Assembly (NCBI RefSeq): GCF_039928515.1
Contig: NZ_JBDSSZ010000174.1
DNA length: 17,811 nucleotides
Reading direction: 5' to 3' (one strand)
From: Capsulimonas sp039928515
Lineage (GTDB): Bacteria; Armatimonadota; Armatimonadia; Armatimonadales; Capsulimonadaceae
In this document: positions 6,954-14,481 of the stretch, one piece after another
How the letters are laid out: each line of letters begins with the position of its first letter
Position numbering within the stretch: the stretch's first letter is position 1
Program-made: the position numbers and the translations under genes
Notes under the pieces: generated by a model
The model's database searches: none
Told to the model about the DNA's origin: nothing
What the model saw: the letters and a program-made list of their open reading frames with translations, nothing else

Positions 6954-8375
6954 ATGCTGGTGAATGAACAAGGACAGGGGCTCGATGCATCGCCGACGGG
7001 GGCGGGGGCGGGGGCGGGGGCAGGGGCTGGCCAAGACGACTCCAAAATCAATTCCGTCGTTATTTGCGCCGCGATTGTCGCCGCCCTCGGAGGACTGCTC
7101 TTCGGGTTCGACACGGCCGTCATTTCCGGGGCAACGGACTGGCTGCAATCCATCTATCACCTTTCTCCCGCAATGAAGGGTTTTACGGTTTCGAGCGCGC
7201 TGATCGGCACCCTGATCGGATCGATCGCGGTCGGCAAGCCGGCAGACAAGTATGGGCGCCGTGAGATCCTTTTCGTTCTGGCGATCCTGTACTTTGTGAC
7301 GGCGGTCGGATGCGCGATGGCGAACAACCTCTGGGTCTTTGTCGCCTTTCGGTTTCTGGGCGGCCTTGCGGTCGGCGGGGCCTCCGTGGTTTCGCCGATG
7401 TATATCGCCGAGATCGCGCCGGCGAAGTTCCGGGGACGGCTGGTGTCGGTCACGCAGTTCAACATCGTGCTGGGAATATTGCTGGCGTATCTCTCGAACT
7501 ATATCATCAGCAGCATGAACCTGGGCGACGTTCAATACCGATGGATGTTCGGCGTGCAGGCCGCGCCGGCGGTGGCGTTCTTTGCCCTTCTCTTCACGAC
7601 GCCGCAAAGCCCGCGCTGGCTGATTGCGAAGGGCCGCGCGAGCGAGGGGCGGGAGGTGCTGCTGCGGTGCGGCGCAAGCGCCCGCAATATCGACACGCTT
7701 GTCGGAGAGATTCAGCAGTCGCTCGATACGGAGCATCATGCGACGGACGAGCCGTTCTTCACCCGAAAGTATGCGAAGCCGATCATGCTCGCCGTGGCGA
7801 TCGCCATGTTCAATCAGCTCTCCGGGATCAATGCGCTGATGTACTACGCCTCGGAGATCTTCACGATGGCGGGAGCGAGCAAAGAATCGGCGTTCCTGCA
7901 GCCGGTCATTGTCGGGATCGTCAATTTGGCCTTCACGATGGCCGCCATGACCGTGATCGACAAGATCGGCCGGCGCAAGCTGATGCTGGTCGGCTCCATC
8001 GGGTACATTATCAGCCTGAGTGTGACCGCGTATCTTTTCTACACGCACACCGGTGGTCCGCTGGTGCTGGCGAGCCTGCTGGTCTTTATCGCTTCACACG
8101 CTTTCGGTCAGGGCGCGGTTATCTGGGTCTTCATCAGCGAGATCTTCCCGAACCGGGTCCGTTCCCAGGGGCAGGCGCTGGGCAGCTTCACGCACTGGGT
8201 GATGGCCGCCGCAATCTCCTGGACCTTCCCGATCATCGCCGCGTACGCCGGCTGGATGACCTTCGCCTTCTACGCCCTGTGCAGCGTCGGCCAGCTCGTT
8301 TGGGTGCTGACCCGAATGCCGGAAACCAAAGGCGTTTCGCTGGAGAACATTCAAAAGCAATTAGGAATTGAGTGA
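6954..8375 (+). CDS. Sugar porter family MFS transporter
   Basis: This codes for 473 residues with 12 predicted membrane helices of the major facilitator sugar porter family. Signatures are GGLLFGFDTAVISGA in helix 1, GKPADKYGRRE in the 2-3 loop, PQSPRWLIAKGR near the central loop, QLSGINALMYYASEIF in helix 7, DKIGRRKLM in the 8-9 loop and the C-terminal PETKGVSLENIQ. These are proton-linked or facilitative hexose/pentose/disaccharide importers (XylE/GLUT type). In this operon fructose or sucrose is the likely substrate. AGAGGA at 6939-6944 lies 9 nt before the ATG. The first ~27 residues are an unusual low-complexity cytoplasmic tail with a Gly-Ala repeat encoded by a hexanucleotide tandem repeat, absent from typical family members. 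The stop lies 3 nt before the next start, indicating co-transcription. Confidence 0.92.
   Translation: MLVNEQGQGLDASPTGAGAGAGAGAGQDDSKINSVVICAAIVAALGGLLFGFDTAVISGATDWLQSIYHLSPAMKGFTVSSALIGTLIGSIAVGKPADKYGRREILFVLAILYFVTAVGCAMANNLWVFVAFRFLGGLAVGGASVVSPMYIAEIAPAKFRGRLVSVTQFNIVLGILLAYLSNYIISSMNLGDVQYRWMFGVQAAPAVAFFALLFTTPQSPRWLIAKGRASEGREVLLRCGASARNIDTLVGEIQQSLDTEHHATDEPFFTRKYAKPIMLAVAIAMFNQLSGINALMYYASEIFTMAGASKESAFLQPVIVGIVNLAFTMAAMTVIDKIGRRKLMLVGSIGYIISLSVTAYLFYTHTGGPLVLASLLVFIASHAFGQGAVIWVFISEIFPNRVRSQGQALGSFTHWVMAAAISWTFPIIAAYAGWMTFAFYALCSVGQLVWVLTRMPETKGVSLENIQKQLGIE
6998..7021 (+). repeat. (GGGGGC)4 hexanucleotide microsatellite inside the permease gene
   Basis: Four perfect tandem GGGGGC units are followed by a related CAGGGGC. 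The repeat encodes alternating Gly and Ala in codons 16-23, extended to about codon 26. Unit length is a multiple of three, so slippage changes protein length without a frameshift. Four runs of five G separated by single C residues on the coding strand form a textbook G-quadruplex pattern within about 70 nt of the start codon. Confidence 0.9.
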
Positions 8376-8378
8376 CGC

Positions 8379-9788
8379 ATGAGTAAGACGATCGCAAACC
8401 CGCCGCCCGCCGAGGCCGTGGATTATCAGGAAAGCGGCAGGCCGCAGTTTCACTTCACGGCGCGGCGCAACTGGCTGAACGACCCGAACGGCCTTGTTTA
8501 TTGCGCGGGCGAATACCATCTGTTCTTTCAGCATAATCCCACGGATAACAACTGGGGGAATATGACCTGGGGGCACGCCGTGAGCGCGGACCTTGTGACC
8601 TGGCGTCAGATCGAAGATGCGATTGAGCCCGATCATCTGGGCACGATCTATTCCGGCTCCGCCGTGATCGACCACGACAACACCGCCGGGTTTCAGACTG
8701 GCGCGGAGCCGACGATTGTTGCGATGTACACCGCCGCCGGCGGTTCGTCTCCAGAATCCGAGGGCCAGCCGTTTACCCAGTGTCTGGCGTACAGCAACGA
8801 CCGTGGACGCATATGGACGAAGTACGCCCGCAATCCCGTTCTGCCTCACGTCGTTGGGGAGAACCGCGACCCCAAGGTGATCTGGTATGCGCCAGGCCAG
8901 TTCTGGGTGATGGCGCTGTTTCTGGACGGTGAGAGCTTCGCGCTTTTTACCTCACCTAATCTGAAGCGCTGGAACCGTATCCAGACCCTGTCGATCCCTA
9001 ACTCCAGCGAATGTCCGGACTTCTTCCCCATGACCGTACAGGGCGCGCCGGACGAGGAGCGCTGGGTCTTCGCCGCCGCCAACAGTCACTATCTGATCGG
9101 CCGCTTTGATGGCGCTGTGTTCACGGAAATCGCCGGGCCTTACGCCATGGACTTCGGCTCGAACTTCTATGCGGCGCAGACGTTCAGCGACATCCCGCCG
9201 GCGGACGGCCGTCGGATTCAGATCGGATGGATGGCGGGCGGTGTTTATCCTGGGATGCCGTTCAATCAGCAGATGACTTTCCCCACCGAGATGACTCTGC
9301 GCGACACGCCCGACGGTCTGCGGGTGTTCCGCTCTCCCGTGAGTGAGATCGCATTGCTCGTGACGGATCGGAGCGAATGGCGCGACCTGTCCGTTTCGCC
9401 GGGTGAAAATCCTCTGTCCGAGATCTCTTCAGACCTTCTCGATATCGAACTTGAAGTCCCGCTCGACAGCAGTGCGGTATTCGGATTTCGGATCGGCGGC
9501 AGGGAAATTCGATACGCCCACCAGGACCAAACGATTTCCTGCCTGGGCCGCGTCGCTCGCCGCGAGAGCGCCGAACCAGTGATGCATTTGCGCATCCTTG
9601 CCGATCGAACATCGCTTGAGATTTTCGTCGACGGCGGGCGCTCCACGCTGTCGTTCTGTGTGACCCCCGCCGACCCGCGTCCATCGCTGGAGTTCTTCGC
9701 CGAAGGCGCGCCCGTGCGTGTTTCCTCATTGCTTGTCCGCACGCTGCGCTCGTCGTGGTCGGAAACATCCGGCGAATTTCCACTCTAG
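8379..9788 (+). CDS. Glycoside hydrolase family 32, cytoplasmic sucrose/fructan hydrolase
   Basis: This codes for 469 residues without a signal peptide. The five-bladed propeller of GH32 is shown by the nucleophile motif W-L-N-D-P-N-G (D35), WGHAVSADLVTW, the transition-state stabiliser motif R-D-P (D164) and the acid/base motif E-C-P (E211 in SSECPDFFP). The C-terminal ~150 residues form the expected beta-sandwich module, including LRILADRTSLEIFVDGG. The family cleaves beta-fructofuranosyl bonds (invertase, sucrose-6-phosphate hydrolase, levanase, inulinase). An intracellular enzyme beside a permease and fructokinase would hydrolyse imported sucrose or fructo-oligosaccharides. The exact substrate is not readable. 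It starts 3 nt after the permease stop and ends 11 nt before the second GH32 gene. The only ribosome-site candidate is AGGA 12 nt upstream, so translational coupling is likely. Confidence 0.93.
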   Translation: MSKTIANPPPAEAVDYQESGRPQFHFTARRNWLNDPNGLVYCAGEYHLFFQHNPTDNNWGNMTWGHAVSADLVTWRQIEDAIEPDHLGTIYSGSAVIDHDNTAGFQTGAEPTIVAMYTAAGGSSPESEGQPFTQCLAYSNDRGRIWTKYARNPVLPHVVGENRDPKVIWYAPGQFWVMALFLDGESFALFTSPNLKRWNRIQTLSIPNSSECPDFFPMTVQGAPDEERWVFAAANSHYLIGRFDGAVFTEIAGPYAMDFGSNFYAAQTFSDIPPADGRRIQIGWMAGGVYPGMPFNQQMTFPTEMTLRDTPDGLRVFRSPVSEIALLVTDRSEWRDLSVSPGENPLSEISSDLLDIELEVPLDSSAVFGFRIGGREIRYAHQDQTISCLGRVARRESAEPVMHLRILADRTSLEIFVDGGRSTLSFCVTPADPRPSLEFFAEGAPVRVSSLLVRTLRSSWSETSGEFPL

Positions 9789-9799
9789 AAAGCGATCCC

Positions 9800-11851
9800 A
9801 TGGCCCAAATTTTTTTGTTTTTCTCCGCGCCCAAGCGTCTTCTGGGGCGGCGGGCATTGATCGCTTCGCCTTTGATCGGCGTCCTCATCTCCGCGGGAAC
9901 TGGCGGCTGCGCGACCCCAACTAAGACGTCCTTGGTAAAGATTGATACAGTAACGAAGGCTGCCGTTAAAGCGACTTCGGATATTGTGATAGCCGACTTT
10001 GAAGGCGCCGCCTATTCCGATGGCTGGACCACGACCGGAACGGCGTTCGGCGCCGGCCCGGCGCACGGGGCGATCGGCGGACAGCAAGCCGTGAGCGGCT
10101 TCGTTGGCGCGGGCCTGATCAATACTTATCTGGACGGCAGTGATAGGGCGGTCGGAACGCTCACGTCGCCGCCGTTTGTCATCAGCCGCAAATATCTCTC
10201 CTTCTTGGTCGGCGGCGGTCATCATCCGGCGGAGAACCGGGTCGATCTGATCGTGAATGAAACCTCTGTGCGCACCGCGACCGGCGGCGACAGCGAGCAG
10301 CTTCAGCGAAACCAGTGGGATGTCTCCGACCTCTATGGAAAAACGGCGACCCTGAAAATTACGGACACCGCGACCGGACAGTGGGGACATCTCAACGTCG
10401 ACGATATCAGGCTGACAGACGCGAAACTGCCCGATGAGCAAACTCGTCTGCTCGCCTCGGCCATGACCGCGATCCGCGCCGCCGTTCCTGCCGCTGAAGC
10501 CGACGCACGCCGTCCGGCTTACCATTACCACGCTCCTGCGCAATGGATGAACGACCCAAACGGGCCGATCTACTACAAAGGCTGGTATCACGTCTTTTAC
10601 CAGTTCAATCCGTACGGCCCGAAATGGGGCAACATGCACTGGGGGCACGCCCGCAGCAAGGATCTCGTGAACTGGGTCCAGATGCCGCCGGCCCTTTGGC
10701 CGTCGCGAAGCGCCGGCGAGGACCATATCTACTCCGGCTCCATCTTTCCGCGCGCCGACGGAATCCCGATGGCGTTCTACACCAGCATCGGCGGCCGCGA
10801 TCCCGAGCAATGGGGCGCTGTCGCGGCGTCGCCTGATCTGAAGACGTGGCGCAAGGCGCCCCAGAACCCGCTGGTGTCGAACGCGAACCATGGAAGCGAT
10901 AAAGTCGCCGAATGGCGCGATCCGTTCCTCTTTAAGCAGGATGGCGTGACCTATATGCTCACCGGCGGCGGCTTGAACGATCATGGCGTCGTGCTGATGT
11001 ACCAGGCGACCAATCCCGGCCTGACCGCCTGGAAGTACCTTGGGCCGATCTTCCAGCATCCCGACGCCCAGATCCATAATATCGAATGTCCCAACATCGC
11101 ACTTATCGACGGCAAGTGGATGCTGTTGACCTCAACCTATGGCAAGGTCGAATCGTTTGTCGGACAGCTCGATGTCGCCAATCGCCGATTCATCACGGAG
11201 AAGCGTGGCGTGCTGGCCGATGGCTCCTACGCCAGTCAACTGATGCGTAACGCCGACGGCGATGTGGTCTATTACGGCTGGATGCATACGGAGGAAGGCG
11301 CGGGCTGGAACGGTTATGTGACATTACCGAGCGTACTGCATATCACGTCAGACGGGACCATTGTATCGACGCCCGTGAAGAAATTTGAAAGTCTGCGCGG
11401 CAAGCATGTCCAGATCACTGATCGCGCCCTGAATGGATCGCTCGATCTGTCTGATCAAATCTCCGGCAAGTCTTTGGAACTGATCGCGGACATCGATCCC
11501 GGCGCGGCGTCGAGTGTGACCGTGCATCTGCGGACCAGCGCCGACGGCTCCCAGTCCTTGGCCATCCGATACGACGTCGCGACGCGCACACTCCACGTCC
11601 CCGGCCGAGGGGACGCCGTTCTGCCCGCTTCCATGGGGCCGAACCTCAAGCTGCATGTCTTCCTGGACAACGGCGCGCTCGATGTCTACGCCGCCGACGG
11701 CGCCGTTGTTCTGGATGCGTTCCACTCCGATGTCCCTGCGGCGAACCTCGGCGTTCGGCTGACGGCCGAAGGCGGCGCGGCGACCGTCAAAACGCTGGAT
11801 ATTTATGCGATGAAGCCGGCGGTGATGGATGATTCGGTATTTGGGAAGTGA
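9800..11851 (+). CDS. Exported glycoside hydrolase family 32 (levanase-like) with N-terminal beta-sandwich domain
   Basis: This codes for 683 residues from the ATG at 9800; a GTG at 9755 inside the previous gene is an alternative start. The N-terminus has KRLLGRR, a hydrophobic stretch and a cysteine at 37 (GTGGC). This suggests a signal peptide, with a poor lipobox or a Tat-like twin arginine as variants. Residues ~60-215 form a beta-sandwich domain seen at the front of many GH32 levanases (DFEG..Y.DGWTTTGTAFG.GPA, then LTSPPF.I.RKYLSFLVGGG, then DVSDLYGKTATLKI.D..TG.WGH.NVDDI). The GH32 propeller follows with WMNDPNG (D252), WRDPF (D374) and ECPN (E429), then a C-terminal beta-sandwich. It likely attacks levan, inulin or sucrose outside the cell or at its surface. 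It is the last gene of the operon; its stop codon touches a large inverted repeat. Confidence 0.92.
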   Translation: MAQIFLFFSAPKRLLGRRALIASPLIGVLISAGTGGCATPTKTSLVKIDTVTKAAVKATSDIVIADFEGAAYSDGWTTTGTAFGAGPAHGAIGGQQAVSGFVGAGLINTYLDGSDRAVGTLTSPPFVISRKYLSFLVGGGHHPAENRVDLIVNETSVRTATGGDSEQLQRNQWDVSDLYGKTATLKITDTATGQWGHLNVDDIRLTDAKLPDEQTRLLASAMTAIRAAVPAAEADARRPAYHYHAPAQWMNDPNGPIYYKGWYHVFYQFNPYGPKWGNMHWGHARSKDLVNWVQMPPALWPSRSAGEDHIYSGSIFPRADGIPMAFYTSIGGRDPEQWGAVAASPDLKTWRKAPQNPLVSNANHGSDKVAEWRDPFLFKQDGVTYMLTGGGLNDHGVVLMYQATNPGLTAWKYLGPIFQHPDAQIHNIECPNIALIDGKWMLLTSTYGKVESFVGQLDVANRRFITEKRGVLADGSYASQLMRNADGDVVYYGWMHTEEGAGWNGYVTLPSVLHITSDGTIVSTPVKKFESLRGKHVQITDRALNGSLDLSDQISGKSLELIADIDPGAASSVTVHLRTSADGSQSLAIRYDVATRTLHVPGRGDAVLPASMGPNLKLHVFLDNGALDVYAADGAVVLDAFHSDVPAANLGVRLTAEGGAATVKTLDIYAMKPAVMDDSVFGK

Positions 11852-11924
11852 CCTATTCCCCCGGCGCTTTAGCGCGCTTTCCCCTTTTCCCAGCAAGGCC
11901 CTTCGGGCGGGAAAAGGGGCGTTC
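11850..11924 (+). repeat. Left arm of large inverted repeat, with its own hairpin
   Basis: Besides pairing with the right arm, this arm folds on itself. An 11-bp perfect stem CCCCTTTTCCC (11881-11891) with GGGAAAAGGGG (11909-11919) holds an inner GCCC-TTC-GGGC hairpin (11898-11908), preceded by GCGC-TTTA-GCGC. Lying right after the GH32 stop, it may act as a terminator or 3'-end stabiliser, although no T-run follows the stem. Confidence 0.8.
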
Positions 11925-11972
11925 GTAACTGCCGTCCAGGCGAGTGTTCCGGCTTGTGAGAAGAGTAATATC

Positions 11973-11990
11973 GCCCCTCCGCCCCAATTC
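11973..11990 (+). repeat. Extra direct copy of the inner repeat core
   Basis: GCCCCTCCGCCCCAATTC here is identical to 12004-12021 and inverted relative to 12064-12081. It has no second inverted partner inside the window, so the inner palindrome is asymmetric. It competes with the 12004 copy for pairing with the right arm. Confidence 0.8.
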
Positions 11991-12002
11991 GTGTGGGTGT
12001 TT

Positions 12003-12082
12003 GGCCCCTCCGCCCCAATTCTGGGGGACCGGAAAATGCCGTTATCCGAAATCGGGTCCCGCAGAATTGGGGCGGAGGGGCC
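12003..12082. repeat. Inner inverted repeat of the element
   Basis: The 28-bp arms 12003-12030 (starting GGCCCCTCCGCCCCAATTCT) and 12055-12082 pair with one mismatch (12024/12061) around a 24-nt loop. An additional direct copy of the 18-bp core GCCCCTCCGCCCCAATTC lies at 11973-11990, 31 bp before the one at 12004-12021. One half-element therefore appears to have been duplicated. Confidence 0.8.
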
Positions 12083-12119
12083 GAAACCTAACGACAAAAC
12101 TCGTCTGGGCTGTAATGAT

Positions 12120-12194
12120 GAACACCCCTTTTCCCGCCCGAAGGGCCTTGCTGGGAAAAGGGGGAAGTGCGCTAAAGCGCTGGGGGAATAGGTC
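12120..12194 (-). repeat. Right arm of large inverted repeat, with its own hairpin
   Basis: This is the inverted copy of 11850-11924. It carries the same local hairpin (CCCCTTTTCCC 12125-12135 with GGGAAAAGGGG 12153-12163). It overlaps the 3' end of the DUF5682 gene: the TAG at 12174-12172 and about the last six residues (PIPPAL) lie inside the arm. Confidence 0.8.
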
Positions 12195-14475
12195 TCGAAA
12201 GCCCCAGCAGCAGCGCAACCAGCGGCAGCGCCGCTTCGCCCCTTGCCGCATCGAATTCCTCATCTCCGCCAGCATGTCCGGCCGTCAGCGCGGCGCCGTC
12301 GCGGACGCGTTCGCCCATCTGCCGCCGTTCGGGCGGCGTGAAGGTGGCGAAGGTGCGCCGCAGCAAGGGGAGAAGTTGGGTAAAGGCGTCGGGGGTAAGG
12401 CTGGAGACCCATTCGTCCAGCACGCGCCAGAGTGTGGCGTCGTGCAGCAGGATCGTCCCGCTTCCTTTTAAGAACCCCTCGACCCAGGCGGCGGACTGGG
12501 CGGGATCGGACGCCGTGGAAAGCGCAAGCCCCATGCGGCGCGCACATTCGTCGGCGCTGAGCGATCCGCCATCCAGCAGGAGACGCGCGCTGCGGCCGGC
12601 GATCAAGCCGTGAAGGTTGGTTTGCAGCGAAAGGCGCGAAAGGGTGTCGCGCCATAGCGCCAGATGCTCTTCGTTTTGCAGCAGAAGAATGGCGGCGTTC
12701 GTGGCGTTGATGCGTTCGGCCATCTCGGCGGCGGCGTCGTCGTTCAGCGAAGCGCAGGCGGGCGAGAGGCCGACGGCGATTCGGGCGACAAGCCCGTCCA
12801 GCACATGCGCGACGATGGGAAGCCTGGATCCGCGCACGTCTCCGTAGCGCTGGACGTTGGCGAGCGGCGGCAGGGCGTCCATCAAATGCCCGACGTCACT
12901 TGCGAGTGCGGCGGCTTCTTCCAGGCGCGCCATTAACTTGCGGGCGGCGTCGGGAAGGTTCGCGATCAGGATCTTGTCGAGCAGCGATGTCAGCGCGGGT
13001 AAGTCCGGCGCCTTTTCAGCGGCGTCTGAGGCGAACGCGGCGGCGGCGTCGCGCACGCTGTTGCCCCATACTCCCTTTTCAATCAATAAGACTTCGAACT
13101 CGGGCTTCCATTGCACGCGCCATGGCTCTCGAAACGTGCCCTTCGCGCCGTAGGCGCGGGTGGTCTCGCCCCAGGGAACGCCCAACAGAAGCAGTCGGTG
13201 GAGCAATTCGCTGCGCTCCAGGTCGCTGGGTTTGCGCAGGTCTAAATCATAATCGCGCCATCCCGCCTCGGCGGGCATCCGCAGGCGCTTTTGCAGCTTT
13301 TGTAGATCCTGCTGCAGGGGCACGGAGGGCGTTTCGTCAGGGACGCGTCCGAGCGCTTCGCCGACGATCAGATCGCGCTCGATTAGCCGCATTGGGACAT
13401 CGCTGCCGAAACACAGGACGGTTTGAGTGGCCTCATTCATTTCTGGGAGACCGGGGAGGGGACGACCGCGCATCGCCGCCAAACAATCGGCGAGACGAAT
13501 GGCTTCGATGATACTGGCGGGCGAGGCGTCGAGGTCCTGGGCGCGCAGGAGATGCGCCACTCGTGTCAGCCAGCGTGCGGTGATGTGTGAGGCCGGCGTC
13601 GACCAGAGGTGATGATACCATCCGGGCGATTCGATCCCCGCGCCGTAGCCGCTCGCGAACGAAAGCCGTCCATTGGTCCACGGAATCCAGGTCGCCACGA
13701 TCTTGGTCTTGGGCAGCCCGTCCAGAATTGCCTTGTCCGATTTTGCCGAGGGCATCTCGGCGAGCGCGGGCGCATGCCACGCGCCGCAGACGACGGCGAT
13801 TTTGGCAAACCCTTCGCGCTGCGCCGCGCGGATAGTCTGCCGCATGTACGCCTCGCGCGCTTCTTCCAGCTCATCGCGAACGGCGGGCGCTTCTTCGCGC
13901 AGCGCACCCATCGCCTCCGTAATCCCCTCGAACAGATCGTGCCCCTCGGGCTGCTGTTCGACCAGATGCTCCCACCACCGCTCACTATCGCTGTATCCCG
14001 CCGCCTCGGCGAGCAGGCGCAGAGGATCGCGGCGCAGAATTTCCTCACGTTCACTGAGCTTTGCTTCGGGTTCCGCAGGCGTCTCTGTCTCGTCGTCCGA
14101 CGGCTCCTCGGCTGTCTTCTCTTCCTGAACGCGCTCCATCGCCATTTGATGCGCCTGCGGCAGATCCATAAAGCGCACGGGGATTTCGTGCGTCAGGCCG
14201 TAATGGATCGCCTGCCACTCTGGGGAGTATTCAGCAAATGGGTAGTAGACGGAGCGGCGCGGCTGATCGGGATCGTAAAGCAGGAGTGCGACCGGCGGCC
14301 GCATCTCTGGATGGGCGAGCAGCGGCAGGACCGCTGCGGCGTCGGGCGGTCCTTCGACAAGAATGACATCCGGGACAAGCGCCGTCAGCGCCCGCAGAAC
14401 ACTGCGCGCCGAGCCGGGGCCGTGGTGCCGAATGCCGAAGATGTGGAGTTTACTTGCTGTTTGAGAGGAAGGCAT
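12172..14475 (-). CDS. DUF5682 family protein (YehM-like), MoxR operon partner
   Basis: This codes for 767 residues, about the family's usual length (E. coli YehM is near 760). The N-terminus IFGIRHHGPGSARSVLRAL (H17-H18) and VILVEGPPDA (E41), then REAYMRQTI (R207) and VVCGAWHAPAL (H234), form the set of spaced motifs seen in the TraB/ChaN/EreA-like superfamily. A hydrolase-like fold in the first ~300 residues is inferred. An acidic linker (about 118-145, EE.TAEEPSDDETETPAEPEA) interrupts it. The rest is mostly helical. DUF5682 genes usually stand with a MoxR AAA+ ATPase, a VWA protein, a SWIM zinc-finger protein and DUF5691. Here the ATPase and DUF5691 are upstream, but no VWA gene follows. 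The start is 6 nt after the GNAT toxin stop without a ribosome site, so coupling is likely. The last residues (PIPPAL) come from the repeat element. Confidence 0.88.
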   Translation of the reverse strand: MPSSQTASKLHIFGIRHHGPGSARSVLRALTALVPDVILVEGPPDAAAVLPLLAHPEMRPPVALLLYDPDQPRRSVYYPFAEYSPEWQAIHYGLTHEIPVRFMDLPQAHQMAMERVQEEKTAEEPSDDETETPAEPEAKLSEREEILRRDPLRLLAEAAGYSDSERWWEHLVEQQPEGHDLFEGITEAMGALREEAPAVRDELEEAREAYMRQTIRAAQREGFAKIAVVCGAWHAPALAEMPSAKSDKAILDGLPKTKIVATWIPWTNGRLSFASGYGAGIESPGWYHHLWSTPASHITARWLTRVAHLLRAQDLDASPASIIEAIRLADCLAAMRGRPLPGLPEMNEATQTVLCFGSDVPMRLIERDLIVGEALGRVPDETPSVPLQQDLQKLQKRLRMPAEAGWRDYDLDLRKPSDLERSELLHRLLLLGVPWGETTRAYGAKGTFREPWRVQWKPEFEVLLIEKGVWGNSVRDAAAAFASDAAEKAPDLPALTSLLDKILIANLPDAARKLMARLEEAAALASDVGHLMDALPPLANVQRYGDVRGSRLPIVAHVLDGLVARIAVGLSPACASLNDDAAAEMAERINATNAAILLLQNEEHLALWRDTLSRLSLQTNLHGLIAGRSARLLLDGGSLSADECARRMGLALSTASDPAQSAAWVEGFLKGSGTILLHDATLWRVLDEWVSSLTPDAFTQLLPLLRRTFATFTPPERRQMGERVRDGAALTAGHAGGDEEFDAARGEAALPLVALLLGLSRPIPPAL

Positions 14476-14481
14476 GGGTAT

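Larger units (their letters stand above)
11850..12194. repeat. 345-bp nested inverted-repeat (MITE/REP-like) element between convergent genes
   Basis: Two 75-bp arms (11850-11924 and 12120-12194) match as inverted copies at 71 of 75 positions and enclose a second inverted repeat (12003-12082). The element fills the whole gap between the GH32 gene and the DUF5682 gene: its left end overlaps the last two bases of the GH32 stop codon, and its right end contains the DUF5682 stop. No transposase and no obvious target-site duplication are seen. It could be a non-autonomous mobile element, a pair of REP-type elements facing each other, or a bidirectional terminator. Copy number in the genome cannot be judged here. 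Confidence 0.85.

Noticed and set aside
6852..8048. Long open frame (398 codons) on the - strand
   Set aside because: It is antisense to the permease gene and rich in Arg, His and Asp without domains, typical of a shadow frame.
9785..11077. Long open frame (430 codons) on the - strand
   Set aside because: It is opposite the exported GH32 gene, which has all catalytic motifs; the antisense product has no recognisable motif.
11829..12471. Open frames on both strands across the palindromic element
   Set aside because: They arise from the repeat itself and run into flanking genes in wrong frames; no coding signature.
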